From JBGPTK01 sp963797765 (lineage in GTDB: Bacteria > Acidobacteriota > Terriglobia > Acidiferrales > UBA7541): 64,000 nucleotides of DNA. Of the stretch, positions 43,459-54,632 are shown one piece after another. The stretch is taken from NCBI GenBank assembly GCA_963797765.1, contig CAWCQU010000002.1, positions 1 through 64,000 of the forward strand, in the 5' to 3' direction. How positions within the stretch are numbered: the first letter of the stretch is position 1; every line of letters begins with the position of its first letter. Under the pieces are notes generated by a model, which saw only the letters and a program-made list of their open reading frames with translations, searched no databases and had not been told where the DNA came from. The translations under genes were made by a program, and so were the position numbers.

Positions 43459-44814
43459 ATGGTAATCCGCCGAAGAACCGTCCTAATCGTGGCTGGAGTC
43501 GCCGCACTACTCTTGCTCATGCTGGTTTTCGTTGGACCCGCGCTTTTTAGAGTAAATCGCTTCCGGCCGCAAGTGATCTCCTATCTCCAGGAGAAGACTG
43601 GAAAGCAAGTCGAGATGGGTCGACTGACACTCACATTTTTTCCGGTATCGATTCACATTGACAATTTCGGTGTAAAGAATCCTCCAATATTTCCTCGTGG
43701 CTATATCGTCCAGGTGGCGCGGATCGATGCTGAACTTAGCATTGGCGCGCTTCTGCACCGGCAGGTGGTCATCAAGTCGTTGGTACTTGAGGACCCGGTC
43801 CTGAATATGACTTCGGATCCCGACGGCCCGTGGAACTTCGAGAATCCACAGGCCCCGGTTTCGCAGGACAACTTTCCTCTCGGAGTAATTTCACGGGTAC
43901 AAATTAAGGGAGGGCAACTGATAGCATCGAATCTACTGCCATCCGACGCGGCGGGCCCCATTTTTTTCGAAGCCCACGAGATCTCCTGTGACCTGGAACG
44001 GGTGAACCTGGTGGGAATTATCAATCCTTCTTCTTCCTCGATGGATGGCCAGGGCAACCTCAAAGCAGGTCTTTTGCGCTTCGGCTCGGTCGAAGTAAGA
44101 AACCTGGAATCCAAATTGCGGCTTGAGGCCAGGCACGTTTTTTTCACGGGTGTCAAAGCGAAAGTCTATAGCGGGATTGCCGGTGGCGACCTTACCTTTG
44201 ACTTGTCGGGGAAGAATGTGAACTTTAAGACCAATGCGCGATTGAGCGGGGTTAATTTGGCCCAGCTTCTGGCGGCCTTCCCAAACGGCGGCGGAAAGAT
44301 GACCGGGAAGATGGAAGGGAACGTAGAGTTAGCAGGAGAAATCGCGCATTCGCTCCGTCCGCTGGCAGGAGTCCACGGAGCCGGACACGTGACTGTGCGC
44401 AACGGTCAGATGCCGAGTATCAAGCTCAACGTGAATTTGATGAAATTGGCGCACTTCAACGATCTCGGCCCTGCAAGAAATGATCCTTCCGCGTTTAACG
44501 TGATAACCACCGATCTGGAGTTGGACAATCAGCGGATTTCGAGCCGCGTTATAGACATTGACGGCTACGGAGTAGATGTGGATGGCTCGGGGAGTGTCAG
44601 CGTCTCGGGCACCGACGAACTTAGCTATCGCGGCTTGGCCGAGATTACTACCAAGGAGGGCTTCTTCACAAACACCATCGCCCGGCTCTCCGGGGCCACA
44701 TTAATAGACGGTAAGTTGCAATTTCCCTTTCGTATTGGTGGTACGGTCGATAACCCGGTATTTTTCAAGGGGAAGGGGGATAAGGATGTAGACGCTATGA
44801 AAAAACCGCGGTGA
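43459..44814 (+). CDS. AsmA-family membrane-anchored protein
   Basis: The 451 residues start with one membrane segment (about 8-28, TVLIVAGVAALLLLMLVFV). The AsmA N-terminal signature follows (LFRVNRFRPQVISYLQEKTGK, EMGRLTLTFFPVSIHIDNF) and a long beta-groove-type repeat region with a C-terminal AsmA_2-like part (GAGHVTVRNGQMPSIKLNVNL). AsmA-like proteins bridge the envelope and take part in lipid transport to the outer membrane. The gene is intact and monocistronic. Confidence 0.85.
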   Translation: MVIRRRTVLIVAGVAALLLLMLVFVGPALFRVNRFRPQVISYLQEKTGKQVEMGRLTLTFFPVSIHIDNFGVKNPPIFPRGYIVQVARIDAELSIGALLHRQVVIKSLVLEDPVLNMTSDPDGPWNFENPQAPVSQDNFPLGVISRVQIKGGQLIASNLLPSDAAGPIFFEAHEISCDLERVNLVGIINPSSSSMDGQGNLKAGLLRFGSVEVRNLESKLRLEARHVFFTGVKAKVYSGIAGGDLTFDLSGKNVNFKTNARLSGVNLAQLLAAFPNGGGKMTGKMEGNVELAGEIAHSLRPLAGVHGAGHVTVRNGQMPSIKLNVNLMKLAHFNDLGPARNDPSAFNVITTDLELDNQRISSRVIDIDGYGVDVDGSGSVSVSGTDELSYRGLAEITTKEGFFTNTIARLSGATLIDGKLQFPFRIGGTVDNPVFFKGKGDKDVDAMKKPR

Positions 44815-44899
44815 CGGAAGAGAAACCTGAAGCAAGAATCCGACATGATAGAAGCAGCGCTTCTGATGGCTCTCAATCCTCAAGCGGCGCGGTGCGCTT

Positions 44900-45160
44900 C
44901 ATGTGAGTGGGGCCCCGGATACGAGGTGCCAATAACCATAAATACAAATATAGATCTCCAGGAGATCCCCAGCTGCGGATCTCCACAGGGCGAGACGAAA
45001 AAGAAATTGGGGCGGTAGTTCCGCCGAAGATCGCCGAGGGGTTTGGCGGGCTGATCGAACGCCTGTTCACCGGAGAAAACAAAACACGCTCGAGGAAATA
45101 AATCCAAATGCCAGGAAAGGGGCTCTCGCAACATGGGCACGAAAGAGAATCCGAAAGCGC
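44900..45160. repeat. Decayed composite repeat, copy R3 (5' part)
   Basis: It matches R2 from the AATATAGAT(G/C)T-like start through the XRE C-terminus (EIGAVVPPKIAEGFGGLIERL in a shifted reading) and the shared GAGGAAATAAAT junction to ATGGGCACGAAAGAGAATCC. The 3' part reappears at 46420-46510 after the YncE-like gene, which therefore seems to have been inserted into the repeat. The 85 bases on the left, up to the AsmA stop, hold nothing. Confidence 0.55.
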
Positions 45161-45225
45161 CGCTTGGCGTCGTTGCCTCACGATTGAAGCGGGCATCCAG
45201 TGATAATCAAATCTCAATAAACTAG

Positions 45226-46281
45226 TTACGGCGCATAGACAAGTACGCGGAACGTGCCAGAAATTGGAGGGCGTCGCGGATTGGGATGCTCGGCCGTCGG
45301 CGTAGGGGCCGGCGCAAAATCCGCAGTGTCGACAAAGAGATTGTGGGTGTTGGTATCGAGGCCCATGGTCTTGGCGCCAAACTCAGTCTTGACGCTATCG
45401 ACGACGCTGAACTTATCCGGCGAATCTTCATGGAATATGTGAATCACGCCGTCGCGAGTGGAGACGAAGATTAAATCTGTCTCGGACTCAAAAGCCGCAG
45501 CATCCGCGCCCCCCGTGATAGGAAATGACTGAATCACTTTCCCAGTGTCTGCATCCATCACGATCAGCATCTGTGGGTTGCGAGCGGCGATGAATAACCG
45601 CCGGTGCTGCCGGTCCATTGCAACGGCTGTCGGCCCGCCCGCCGGAGCTACCGGCCAGCGCGATTTGATCGCGAGAGCTTGGGAGTCAATCGCCAGGACT
45701 TCGTTTTTGTCTTCGAGATTCACGTAAACAGTTCCCTTGCCGTCCGCGACAGCGAACTCGGGAGCGCCACCCAGGTCGATGGTCTTCAGGACGCTTCCGC
45801 TTTTGGCATCAATGACCGTAGAGGAGTGGCTATCACCATTCATCGCAAAAATCCGCTTGGATGCCGGATCGAAAATGATGGCGTCCGCGTCGTTATCGGC
45901 TTTGGCCTCGCCGGTTACTTTCAGGGTTTTCAGATCGAAAATGATCACCTTTCCCTGCGCGCCGTCGGTGATGAATCCGCGCCCAAATTCGCCGGCGAGA
46001 GCGACTCCATGAACCTGTTTCAGGCCGCTGATATTGCCGACGACGCTGCCGGTATCGGCGTCAATTACTTTCACTTCCGTGCCGTGCGATAGGTAGACGC
46101 GCCGCGCGGACGAATCGACAGTAATGTAGTCGAAATATTCACGGTTACTGCCCTCGGCGGGGCCGAAAGTATATTTTTTGAGCAGGTGATACGTACTTTG
46201 CGGTGGATGTGCAATCGCCAGAGTGCTGATAAGCAGAGCAAGAGCTAGAGACAGGATGCGCCATTGACCAGCAAACTTCAT
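45226..46281 (-). CDS. Secreted YncE-like beta-propeller protein
   Basis: The ATG at 46281 is 6 bases after GGGAGG, better than earlier in-frame starts. A 351-residue product with a signal peptide (FAGQWRILSLALALLISTLAIA) and seven-blade propeller repeats such as DYITVDSSARRVYLSHGTEVKVIDADTG, in which V-x-D-x-x-S/T-x-x-V-V-x-x-I recurs. The family binds ligands or metals in the periplasm, often with TonB receptors. A paralogue is encoded at 48924-50030 on the other side of the CadC-type gene. Confidence 0.85.
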   Translation of the reverse strand: MKFAGQWRILSLALALLISTLAIAHPPQSTYHLLKKYTFGPAEGSNREYFDYITVDSSARRVYLSHGTEVKVIDADTGSVVGNISGLKQVHGVALAGEFGRGFITDGAQGKVIIFDLKTLKVTGEAKADNDADAIIFDPASKRIFAMNGDSHSSTVIDAKSGSVLKTIDLGGAPEFAVADGKGTVYVNLEDKNEVLAIDSQALAIKSRWPVAPAGGPTAVAMDRQHRRLFIAARNPQMLIVMDADTGKVIQSFPITGGADAAAFESETDLIFVSTRDGVIHIFHEDSPDKFSVVDSVKTEFGAKTMGLDTNTHNLFVDTADFAPAPTPTAEHPNPRRPPISGTFRVLVYAP

Positions 46282-46419
46282 GGAATTCCTCCCGCGAAAT
46301 AATCGCTTGCGGAAATCGGAAGCGAAAAAGCAAATCGGGCCGCGGACCAATCCAGACGAAGGCATTCGCTATCACGAGATTGTACCGGAAAATATATTAA
46401 GAAAGCTTGCGAGATGGAA

Positions 46420-46510
46420 GAAATCCTGAAAAGGAGGAAGGAGAAAAACGCGCCCGCTGAAACAGCGGTTCCGAGACAATCGCTCCCGTTTAAGCTGAAC
46501 AGTCACCGGA
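46420..46510. repeat. Decayed composite repeat, copy R4 (3' part)
   Basis: GAAATCCTGAAAAGGAGGAA through AACAGCGGTTCCGAGACAAT matches the transposase C-terminal part of R2 (37590-37660). It is the downstream end of the same composite repeat as R3. Confidence 0.5.
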
Positions 46511-46526
46511 AGAAAAAAGGTTTTAT

Positions 46527-48506
46527 CTAATCCTGAAGAGCTAGCCGGTGCAAGAGGGATTGGAAACGGGGAGTGGAGCGCAAAGTATCCAATTGCGGGT
46601 CGACTTTGGAGAAGACGATGGCGTTGGAACGGTCCTTGTAAGCTTTTTCGAGCCAGTCAACCGCTTTATCATTTTCGGACAGGCCTGCATATACAATCGC
46701 AACATAAAAAGGGGAGACGTACTTTTTCTTTGATTGCTCCGTCAATTGATCCAAAATCTTCTCAGCATTGGAACGGTTGCCCGAGACGCCATAAGCATGG
46801 CCCAGGGCCCCGAGCATCGGTGGGCTGTCGTGTGAGGCGGTGGCTGCCTGCTGAAGGTCAGCAATAGCTTGTTGATAGGAACCCTTCTGCTCATAGGCTT
46901 GGCCTAGAACCATTCGCGGCAGCGCGAAATTAGGATCCAATTCCAGGGTATTCAGCAACTGTTCGATTGCTTGATCATAGTTGCGCGCCATGTAGAGCCG
47001 CCACCCCAAACTGAAATTCATGCTGATCGACAGAGGATCGAGATCGCGCGCGTGATTCATCTGCACCAGGCTTTCCTGCGTGCGGCCCATGGCAATCAGA
47101 TAGAGAGAATACCGTTGGTAGGCGGTGGCGTAGCTTGGATTGAGCTCAATGGCGCGGCGGAATCCAGTTGCAGCCGCCGCCCAATCCCAATCGTAATTAA
47201 ATTGCACGGTGGCTAGAGACGTCTGAGCCTCGGCGAGCGTGCCATCCAGTTCAAGCGCCTTGAGGGCAGCGGCTTTTGCTTTGGGAGCCACCTCATAGGA
47301 AGGAACGGTTCCCACGATGGCCGATCCGATGATGCTGTAACAATCAGCCAATCCGGCGTATGCGAGAGCATACCCGGGGTCCTTTTGCGTCGCGAGTTGA
47401 AAGTATTCAATCGCCTTATTGAGACTCTCTTCCGAACGCTTGTTCCAGTAATAACGGCCCTTCAGATAATCTTCATAGCTTTCCGCGCTGATCGGACGCG
47501 CTGTAGCTAAACGTTGCTGCTCCTCGGGTGTCAAATTAATTCTGATTTCGTTGACAATCGCACTCGCTACCTGGCTCTGTAAGGTGAGGATGTCTCCCAA
47601 TGGACTTTCATAAGTTTCCGCCCAGAGATGGCGGTCCGTGGCAACTTGAACCAATTCAGCGGTGATCCGCACGCGATTTCCGGAACGCAGGACAGTGCCC
47701 TCGACAACGGCATCCACGTTCAGATCCCGCGCAATCTGCGAAAGCGACTTGTGAGTTCCTTTGTATTCCATCGAGGAGGTGCGCGAAATAACTCGCAGCG
47801 AACGGATTTTAGCGAGATGCGCGATCAGTTCGTCGGTCATGCCGTCCGTAAAATATTGCTGGTCCGTGTCTTCAGAGAGGTTTTCGAACGGAAGCACGAC
47901 TACTGATTTGATCTGGTTCGATTGCAGCTTGGCTGATACGTCATTTCGTGAATAGCGTTGAATTAGCACGAACGCAGCAATGACGACCAGCGCCAGAAGA
48001 ACTCCCAGGAGAAGCGCGCGACGGATCTCAATCTGTTTCTTCTTCAGCGGGTTCAGGGCGCTTTCTGAGAATGGGGGAGATGCCGCTTCGAGATTCGTGG
48101 CCGGAATGTGCGCCTCAGGCAAGGCCGCAAGAGCGGCAAGTTCGTTTTTTTCGTTTTCGGACAGACTAATTTCTTCGATCGGAGCGATAAAGCGGTATCC
48201 GTGACGGGGCAAGGTCTCAATGAAGACAGGGTTCTCCGACGAATCGCTGAGTGCCTCACGGAGCCTCATGATGGCTGTATTTAGACTGTGATCAAAATCG
48301 ACAAAGGTGTTATCGGACCAAAGGCGCTTGCGGAGATCCTCGCGCGTGACGACTTCACCCGGTTGCTCTAACAAAATGCCGAGAATTCGACAGGGCTGTT
48401 CCTGAAGCTTGATTTTCCGACCCTGCTTGCGAAGTTCACTCGTCCGCAAATTTAGTTCGTACAATCCAAACTGGACGAGCTTTGGCGAACTTGCGGAATC
48501 TTTCAT
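46527..48506 (-). CDS. CadC-type transmembrane regulator with FlgO-like and TPR domains
   Basis: The preferred start is ATG 48506 (MKDSASSPKLVQFG). An OmpR/PhoB-type winged helix occupies about residues 10-105 (RKIKLQEQPCRILGILLEQPG, FDHSLNTAIMRLREAL, IETLPRHGYRFIAPI). A membrane helix follows (LLLGVLLALVVIAAFVLI, about 165-185). The outer part has VVVLPFENLSEDTDQQYFTDGMTDEL (FlgO-like) and then five or more TPR units. It likely senses a periplasmic signal and activates genes directly, as CadC does. It is divergent from the second YncE gene and the TonB receptor, its likely targets. Confidence 0.9.
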   Translation of the reverse strand: MKDSASSPKLVQFGLYELNLRTSELRKQGRKIKLQEQPCRILGILLEQPGEVVTREDLRKRLWSDNTFVDFDHSLNTAIMRLREALSDSSENPVFIETLPRHGYRFIAPIEEISLSENEKNELAALAALPEAHIPATNLEAASPPFSESALNPLKKKQIEIRRALLLGVLLALVVIAAFVLIQRYSRNDVSAKLQSNQIKSVVVLPFENLSEDTDQQYFTDGMTDELIAHLAKIRSLRVISRTSSMEYKGTHKSLSQIARDLNVDAVVEGTVLRSGNRVRITAELVQVATDRHLWAETYESPLGDILTLQSQVASAIVNEIRINLTPEEQQRLATARPISAESYEDYLKGRYYWNKRSEESLNKAIEYFQLATQKDPGYALAYAGLADCYSIIGSAIVGTVPSYEVAPKAKAAALKALELDGTLAEAQTSLATVQFNYDWDWAAAATGFRRAIELNPSYATAYQRYSLYLIAMGRTQESLVQMNHARDLDPLSISMNFSLGWRLYMARNYDQAIEQLLNTLELDPNFALPRMVLGQAYEQKGSYQQAIADLQQAATASHDSPPMLGALGHAYGVSGNRSNAEKILDQLTEQSKKKYVSPFYVAIVYAGLSENDKAVDWLEKAYKDRSNAIVFSKVDPQLDTLRSTPRFQSLLHRLALQD

Positions 48507-48923
48507 GGTTCTGAAGGACGATAGCTGGGGAGTATAACGCCCTGTCACTCCATGGTCAAAGCAGAACGCAAGTTACCTGGCGACCTAACTCCTTTCCCTT
48601 GAATGAGCATGCGAGTTATCGAGAAATGTCTTCGATGTGATGCATAAAGCATTGTAATGAGTTGGCGGCCAGGTGCAGAGTCTGCCGCACGGGGGAGGTT
48701 ATTGGTGGTGGGTTCATCCAGAAGCGAAACGACCATCAAAAAGATCAATTAGCGATTCAAGGCTGACTATCGGCGACGACGGTCGACAGAAATCGCCAAG
48801 CCGTGAGATATGGGTCGCGGTTGATCATGCTGGGGATTTCCGGCATCCCAAACGCGAAATGACCCGAGAGTTGTTCAGACCTTTCCGGTGGATGTAAGTC
48901 TTAAAGAGAAAATAAGGAGAAAG
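48507..48923. other. Divergent promoter region between CadC-type and YncE-like genes
   Basis: 417 bases with no supported gene. It should hold promoters for both directions and the CadC-type operator, although I see no clear palindrome. Confidence 0.45.
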
Positions 48924-50030
48924 ATGATCGTTTCACCGACGAACAGCAGAGAGACAAGAACTGGGTTCGAGACCGCGGCGGCTAGAAAGAGAAGGGTCAA
49001 GATCGTCCACTGGGTCGCGTTCGCCGCCATTGTCCTCGTTTTTTTGGTGACTGTGGGATTCTCTGCGCCGGCGAGCGAGGTAACGCCTCTAAAGCTCCTC
49101 CATGCGGTGCCGCTGCCCGGGTTTAGCGGCGATTTCGATCACTTTGCCGTGGACGAAAAGGGCGGACGCCTGTTTCTTGCCGGCGAAGATCACAAGACCG
49201 TCGAAGTGTTTGAACTGAAAACGGGCCGCCGGTTGAAAAGCATCGCAGGCTTTGGCGCGCCGCACACTATTTTCTATCTGCCCGCAACAGACCGAATCGT
49301 GGTTACCGACGGTGAAAAGGGCATGATCCAGATTTTGCGAGGATCGGATTATGAAGTTGTGGATCACATCGACGGATTGGCGGGTGCGGACTCGGCAAAG
49401 CTCGACGCTGGTGCGCAGATCTTGTACGTGGTTACCGGCGGGAAAGACGTTCCGCTCGACTACTCCTTCCTGGCCGCAATCGATCTGCGGACAAACAAAA
49501 AGATCGGAGAGCTTCGATTTGAAAGTAACCACGTGGAAGCGTTGGCTCTCGAGTCTTCCAGTTCGCGGCTGTTTATCAACATAACCGACAAGCATGAAGT
49601 GCTAGTGGTGGACCGTAGGTCTATGCAAGTGATTACGCAATGGCCGATCGTCGTGGCAGGCGAAAATTCTCCCATTGCATACGACGAAGCTCACCGGCGG
49701 TTGTTCATCGTCTGCCGCAAGCCTGGGATGCTGGTCGTCATGGATTCGGATTCCGGCAAAATCGTGGCGAACCTTCCGGCGGCAGGCCGCTCCGATGACA
49801 TCGCGTTTGATGCCGAAAAGGGCCGCATCTACGTTCCGGGTGGCGAGGGATACATTTCAGTTTTCCAGCAGAAATCAGCGGACCAGTATCAGTTGGTGGC
49901 GAAAGTGACTTCCGAGCCAGGCGCAAAAACATGCCTGCTCGTGCCAGGTCTCGCTCGCTATTTCGTTGCGGTTTCCCCGGGGGACACGAAGGCCACCGCG
50001 AAGGTTTTGACGTTTCAAGTGTTGCCGTGA
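48924..50030 (+). CDS. Membrane-anchored YncE-like beta-propeller protein
   Basis: ATG 48924 follows AAGGAG. The 368-residue product has a hydrophobic anchor (VHWVAFAAIVLVFLVTVGFS) and propeller repeats (HFAVDEKGGRLFLAGEDHKTVEVFEL, IVVTDGEKGMIQILRGSDYEVV). It shares the repeat style and C-terminal SEPGAKTCLLV with the paralogue at 45226-46281. It is encoded 124 bases before the TonB-dependent receptor and probably works with it in substrate binding. Confidence 0.86.
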   Translation: MIVSPTNSRETRTGFETAAARKRRVKIVHWVAFAAIVLVFLVTVGFSAPASEVTPLKLLHAVPLPGFSGDFDHFAVDEKGGRLFLAGEDHKTVEVFELKTGRRLKSIAGFGAPHTIFYLPATDRIVVTDGEKGMIQILRGSDYEVVDHIDGLAGADSAKLDAGAQILYVVTGGKDVPLDYSFLAAIDLRTNKKIGELRFESNHVEALALESSSSRLFINITDKHEVLVVDRRSMQVITQWPIVVAGENSPIAYDEAHRRLFIVCRKPGMLVVMDSDSGKIVANLPAAGRSDDIAFDAEKGRIYVPGGEGYISVFQQKSADQYQLVAKVTSEPGAKTCLLVPGLARYFVAVSPGDTKATAKVLTFQVLP

Positions 50031-50154
50031 TCCGGGAAGCGCGGGTGGCCTCTTCTCAGCGGGAATTGCAGGCTCTAGCTGAAAAAAGATTGGGGACCGT
50101 ATCGGATGCAAAGTTCGAGATCGCGATATTGACTGGGCTTTGAAGGAGGATGAA

Positions 50155-53100
50155 ATGGCGAATCCATTGACGCAGGTGAACAAGCGGATCGGGATACAAG
50201 CACCGGTTCTGATTTTCGTCCTGGCGATTCTCTCGCTTACTGTGGCTCGCGCCCAGCAATCCGGGGGAACCATCGCGGGAGCGGTGACGGACCCAAGCGG
50301 CGCGGCGGTGGCAGGTGCCAATGTAACCATCCGGAATGTGGCCACGCGCGTTGAGCGCAGCGTGCCAACTAATGAAGACGGCTTATACACCGCGCCAAAC
50401 CTGGTTCCGGGCAGATACGAGGTAACGGTGAATGCCTCAGGATTCTCCTCGACCGTTGTCAGCGATGTTGTACTGACGGTTGGGGAACGGCGCGAGGTTA
50501 ACGTCACTCTCAAGATCGGCCAGACCAGTGAAAAGGTCACAGTCCTAGGCTCGGGGATTTCCGATGTTCAGCTGGCCACGTCCTCGGTGGGGAATGTGGT
50601 CGATTCGCATACCGTGGTCGAATTGCCCTTGAACGGGCGCGACTGGACCTCCATGACCTTTCTGCTACCGGGCGTTGCCCAGGTTCGCACCCAAAAAGCA
50701 CTCGGCGTCAGCAACGACCGGCCCAATCGCGGCTTGGGAGTGGATGCAACGATCAATGGCAATCGGCCGCAGGGAAATGATTACCGCCTCGATGGCGTGA
50801 CCATCAATGACTACAGCTCCGGAGCGCCTGGAAGCATCACCGGCGCGGTACTGGGAGTGGACGCTATTCAGGAATTCTCCGTCATCACCAGCAATGCGCC
50901 AGCGGATTACGGCCGCACCTCGGGGGGAGCCGTGAACGCCGCTTCCCGCTCCGGCACGAATTCCTTCCACGGATCGGCTTACGAGTTTCTGCGCAATAGC
51001 GCGCTTGACACGCGCAATTTCTTCGACAAGGCGACCGTTCCTCCCTTCAAAAGAAACCAATTTGGTGGCTCGGCGGGCGGGCCGATCATCAAAGATCACA
51101 CATTTTTCTTTGCGGATTACGAAGGCTTGCGCCAGAGCCTCAGTTCGACGAACACGATTACCGTGCCATCGGTAAATGCACGGGCGGGCCAATTGGTCAG
51201 CGGGCAAGGTCACGGTAGACCCCTTGGTTGCGCCATTCCTGGCATGCACTTCCACCAGTTGCCTGTTTCCGCTTCCGAACGGAGCAGTGAATGGCGACAC
51301 CGGCATATACAGCTTCGTTTCCAATCAGGTTACCAGCGAGGACTTTTTCACGACGCGAATTGACCACAGGATCTCGGCGTCGGACAGTCTTTACGGTACC
51401 TACCTGTTCGACCGGGGCCAAGTCGCTAACCCCGACGCCTACAACATCAAGAACGTAGGGAACCAATCACGCCGGCAAACCTTGGCTCTTGAGGAATCTC
51501 ATATTTTTTCGCCTACGATATTGAACAGCGCGCGGTTCGGTTTCAATCGCGACGTAGTGATCGCCTTCACCACGCTGAGCGCCATCAATCCAGCGGCTGC
51601 AGACACGAAGTTCGGATTTAACCCGGGCGAAAACGTGGGCATCATCACGGTCGGCTCTGGAGTCACTCAATTCTCAGGTGGACTTGGCGCCATCGGAGAA
51701 TATCACTTCCATTACAATTCTTTTCAGTTTTACGACGATCTCTATTGGACCAAGAACAAGCATTCTCTAAAGATCGGCTTCTCGGCGGAACGCATCCAGT
51801 CGAATCAGTTCACTCGGGGCGCTAACCCCAACGGTTTTTATACGTTTGGCAGCTTGCAGTCGTTCCTGACAAACCAGCCGACCAACTATGTCTCGTTGAT
51901 CAGTGCCTCCCTCAGCCCCCGTGACCTCCGCCAGTCGCTTCTCGGCGCCTACATTCAGGATGACTATAAAATTCTCCCAAACCTCACCTTGAACCTTGGC
52001 GTTCGTTACGAGATGGCCACAGTACCCACCGAGACAGCCAATCAATTGTCGACTCTGGTGAACTTTACGGATAAGTCTCCAAAACTGGGTTCTCCGTATT
52101 TTGCAAATCCAACACTTAGGAATTTCGCTCCGCGTATTGGTTTTGCGTGGGACCCGTGGGGAAAGGGCAAGACATCCATTCATGGCGCTTACGGGATGTA
52201 TGACGTACTTCCTTTGCCGTATCAGTTTGAGCTGCTGACGCTGCTCTCAGCCCCGTTTACCTTGGGAGGGAGCTTCTCATTTCCTACTTCCGGGGCTCAG
52301 GCCTGCAATGCTCCCGGCGTTCATTGTTTTCCGACGGGTGGCTTTCCCAATCTCACTGTAAGTACGCTGCGAAACGGGTATGTGGAGCAGGATCCCCACC
52401 GAAGTTACGTCCAGCAATGGACACTGAACATCCAACACGAGGTTCTGAGGAATCTCACGCTAACCGCCGCCTACGTCGGATCTCATGGGGTTCATCTTCC
52501 GGACCATACCGATGACATTAATGACATTCAGCCGGCCTCACACACAGCGGCAGGCTATCTGTGGCCCACAGTCGCCGGCTCGGGACCTCGACTGTTCCCC
52601 AATCTTGGCGGGCAGGTCAGCGCCAACACTTGGTCAGCCAGCTCCGTCTATCACGGTTTGGAACTTCAGGCCATCAAACGGCTCAGTCACGGCTTTCAAC
52701 TCCAGGGCTCTTACACGTTTTCGAAGAGCATCGATACCAGTTCTTCGGGAATCGCGGGCGACACATTCGGGAATTCCGTCTCCAGCCTGCCCTTGTTTGA
52801 TCCGAAACTGCGCCGCGGCCTTTCCGACTTCGATATCCGGAACGTTGCGGTAGTCAACGCAATCTGGAATGTTCCCAGCCCCGCCTCGTGGAATGGTTTC
52901 GCAAAATGGACCACATCGGGCTGGCAACTTGGCGAAATATTCACGCTCACCAGCGGCTTGCCTTTTACACCCACCATCGCTGGAGATCCGCTGGGCCTTG
53001 CCAGCGCGGACAACTATGCATTCCCCAGTGACGTGCCCGGCTGCAATCCGGTAAATTCAAACTTCAAGAGCGCCAATCTCCACTATATCAATCTGAATTG

Positions 53101-53470
53101 CTTCGCGCTTCCCGCACAAACCTCAGCGATCGCAGCGCAGTGCCGGACCTTCGGCGCAATTGCGGGCACCTGCGCCAACCTTCTTGGGGATTCCGGCCGC
53201 AATTCGGTGATTGGGCCGGGACTCAGGAATTTCGATTTCTCGCTGTTTAAGAACAACCCGATTCCACGCATCTCCGAGACTTTTAACGTCCAGTTTCGCT
53301 GGGAGGTTTTTAATCTCTTCAATCACGCAAACTTCAATCCGCCGCCGCCGGCGGCACGGCAAATCTTCACTGCTGCAGGCGCGCTGAACTCAAATACCGC
53401 GGGAGTACTGGCAGCCCCCACGGCAACATTTTCACGGCAAATGCAGTTCGCGCTAAAGCTGATCTGGTAG
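50155..53470 (+). pseudogene. Oar-like TonB-dependent receptor, one frameshift
   Basis: ATG 50155 follows GGAGG. A signal peptide ends at AR-AQQ. A carboxypeptidase-regulatory-like domain is next (GGTIAGAVTDPSGAAVAGANVTI), then the plug (ELPLNGRDWTSMTFLLPGV, INGNRPQGNDYRLDGVTIND) and a long beta-barrel to QFALKLIW with a terminal aromatic residue. One extra base near 51205 (LVSG then KVTVDPLVAPF) splits it; repaired it has about 1104 residues. Such receptors import large or complexed substrates in Acidobacteriota. The shift may be a sequencing error because everything after it is intact. Confidence 0.88.
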
Positions 53471-53521
53471 CAGGGAATGAAGTGTGGCTTTGCCGGTTCA
53501 ATCTAACGAAAGGAGAATGAA

Positions 53522-54069
53522 ATGCCACGCCTCGTGGAAAATGGCCGGCGAACTGCGAACGAGAGAAATCAGCCTGAAACAATACTTTTCTCCTTGTCAC
53601 AGTCGCCGCAGCTGTGCTTCTCATCTGCGCTTCGCAGCTGCGAGCGCAGGATCGATTGACGAAGGCAGCAGATAACAAGACCTATGCTCAGTCGCTCCTC
53701 AACGATGTGGTCAGTTCGAACCCCGATCTAACCATCGTCGGCTTTCATGCCGTCGTCCCCGGCGCACAAAACCAAACCATGATCGCGAGCACGCTCGATC
53801 GGATCGGAGAAAAGGATGACGAAGAAGACCTCACCGTGGTCGCTCAACAGGAAACCATCCTGGCGGTCAATCTCAAGGATCCTACCAAGTTCAAAGTACA
53901 CATGCCGATGAAGGACTCGACAGGCAAAGTCATCGGTCTGCTGGTCCTTATCTTCAAGAACCAGGCGGATAAGGACCAAGCATACTATTGCGCGAGGGCA
54001 CTGAAGATTCAGGACGCCGTGGCCCGGCGGATTCCAAGCTTGGAAGCTCTGCTCAGACCGGCTCCATAA
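53522..54069 (+). pseudogene. Small secreted protein, paralogue 1, N-terminal frameshift
   Basis: AAAGGAG precedes ATG 53522 (MPRLVENG). Near 53585 a shift is required to enter LLVTVAAAVLLICASQLRAQD, the signal peptide. The mature part KTYAQSLLNDVVSSNPDLTIVGFHAVVPG then NQTMIASTLDRIGEKDDEEDL is clearly related to the next gene. The domain looks like a small periplasmic sensor- or PepSY-like fold, but no family is certain. About 180 residues. Confidence 0.65.
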
Positions 54070-54158
54070 CGGGGGAATCGCAAGAGCGCCAGGCTGGAGA
54101 CGGATACCCAGCGGAAAGAGATTGCATAGACGTTCGAGCTTAACTAGAGGAGATCGAA

Positions 54159-54632
54159 ATGCCACGATCGGAGAAAATGACATACCTCATGATGCTTTTC
54201 CTGGTTTTGGGCGGAGCGCTCATGGCCTCCGGGCAGGAGGGAAAGAAAATTTTTGCGCAGAAGCTTCTGGATGAAACGCTCGCCAAGCACAAAAACGTTA
54301 TGATCATGGCCATGCACGTCACCCCACCGGGCCAGACGGACAACGTGATCATCGCTTCGAACATCGGACGCATCGGCAAGAAGGCTGACGAGGACGACAT
54401 GCGGGTAATCGAAACAGGCAAACCGAATCTCGAAGTAAATAAGAAAGGCGACCATTTCGAAGTGGAGTTAACTTTACAAGATCAATCCGGCAAAACCATC
54501 GGAGCCGTCGGCATCGTTTTCAATTACGAGAAGGGCAAAGAAGCCGAGTTCCAGAAAAACGCCGAACAGATTCGCGATGAAATGAAACAGAAAACTCCAA
54601 CGATCGCGAAGCTCTTCGAGCCAGCCAGCTAG
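54159..54632 (+). CDS. Small secreted protein, paralogue 2
   Basis: A 157-residue protein with signal MPRSEKMTYLMMLFLVLGGALMASG. Conserved with paralogue 1 are the KKIFAQKLLDETLAKHKNVM stretch, the HVTPPGQTDNVIIASNIGRIG core and the acidic KKADEDD. The distance to paralogue 1 is 90 bases, so they arose by tandem duplication. Both follow the TonB receptor in the same direction and may be periplasmic helpers of the transport system. Function unknown. Confidence 0.8.
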   Translation: MPRSEKMTYLMMLFLVLGGALMASGQEGKKIFAQKLLDETLAKHKNVMIMAMHVTPPGQTDNVIIASNIGRIGKKADEDDMRVIETGKPNLEVNKKGDHFEVELTLQDQSGKTIGAVGIVFNYEKGKEAEFQKNAEQIRDEMKQKTPTIAKLFEPAS

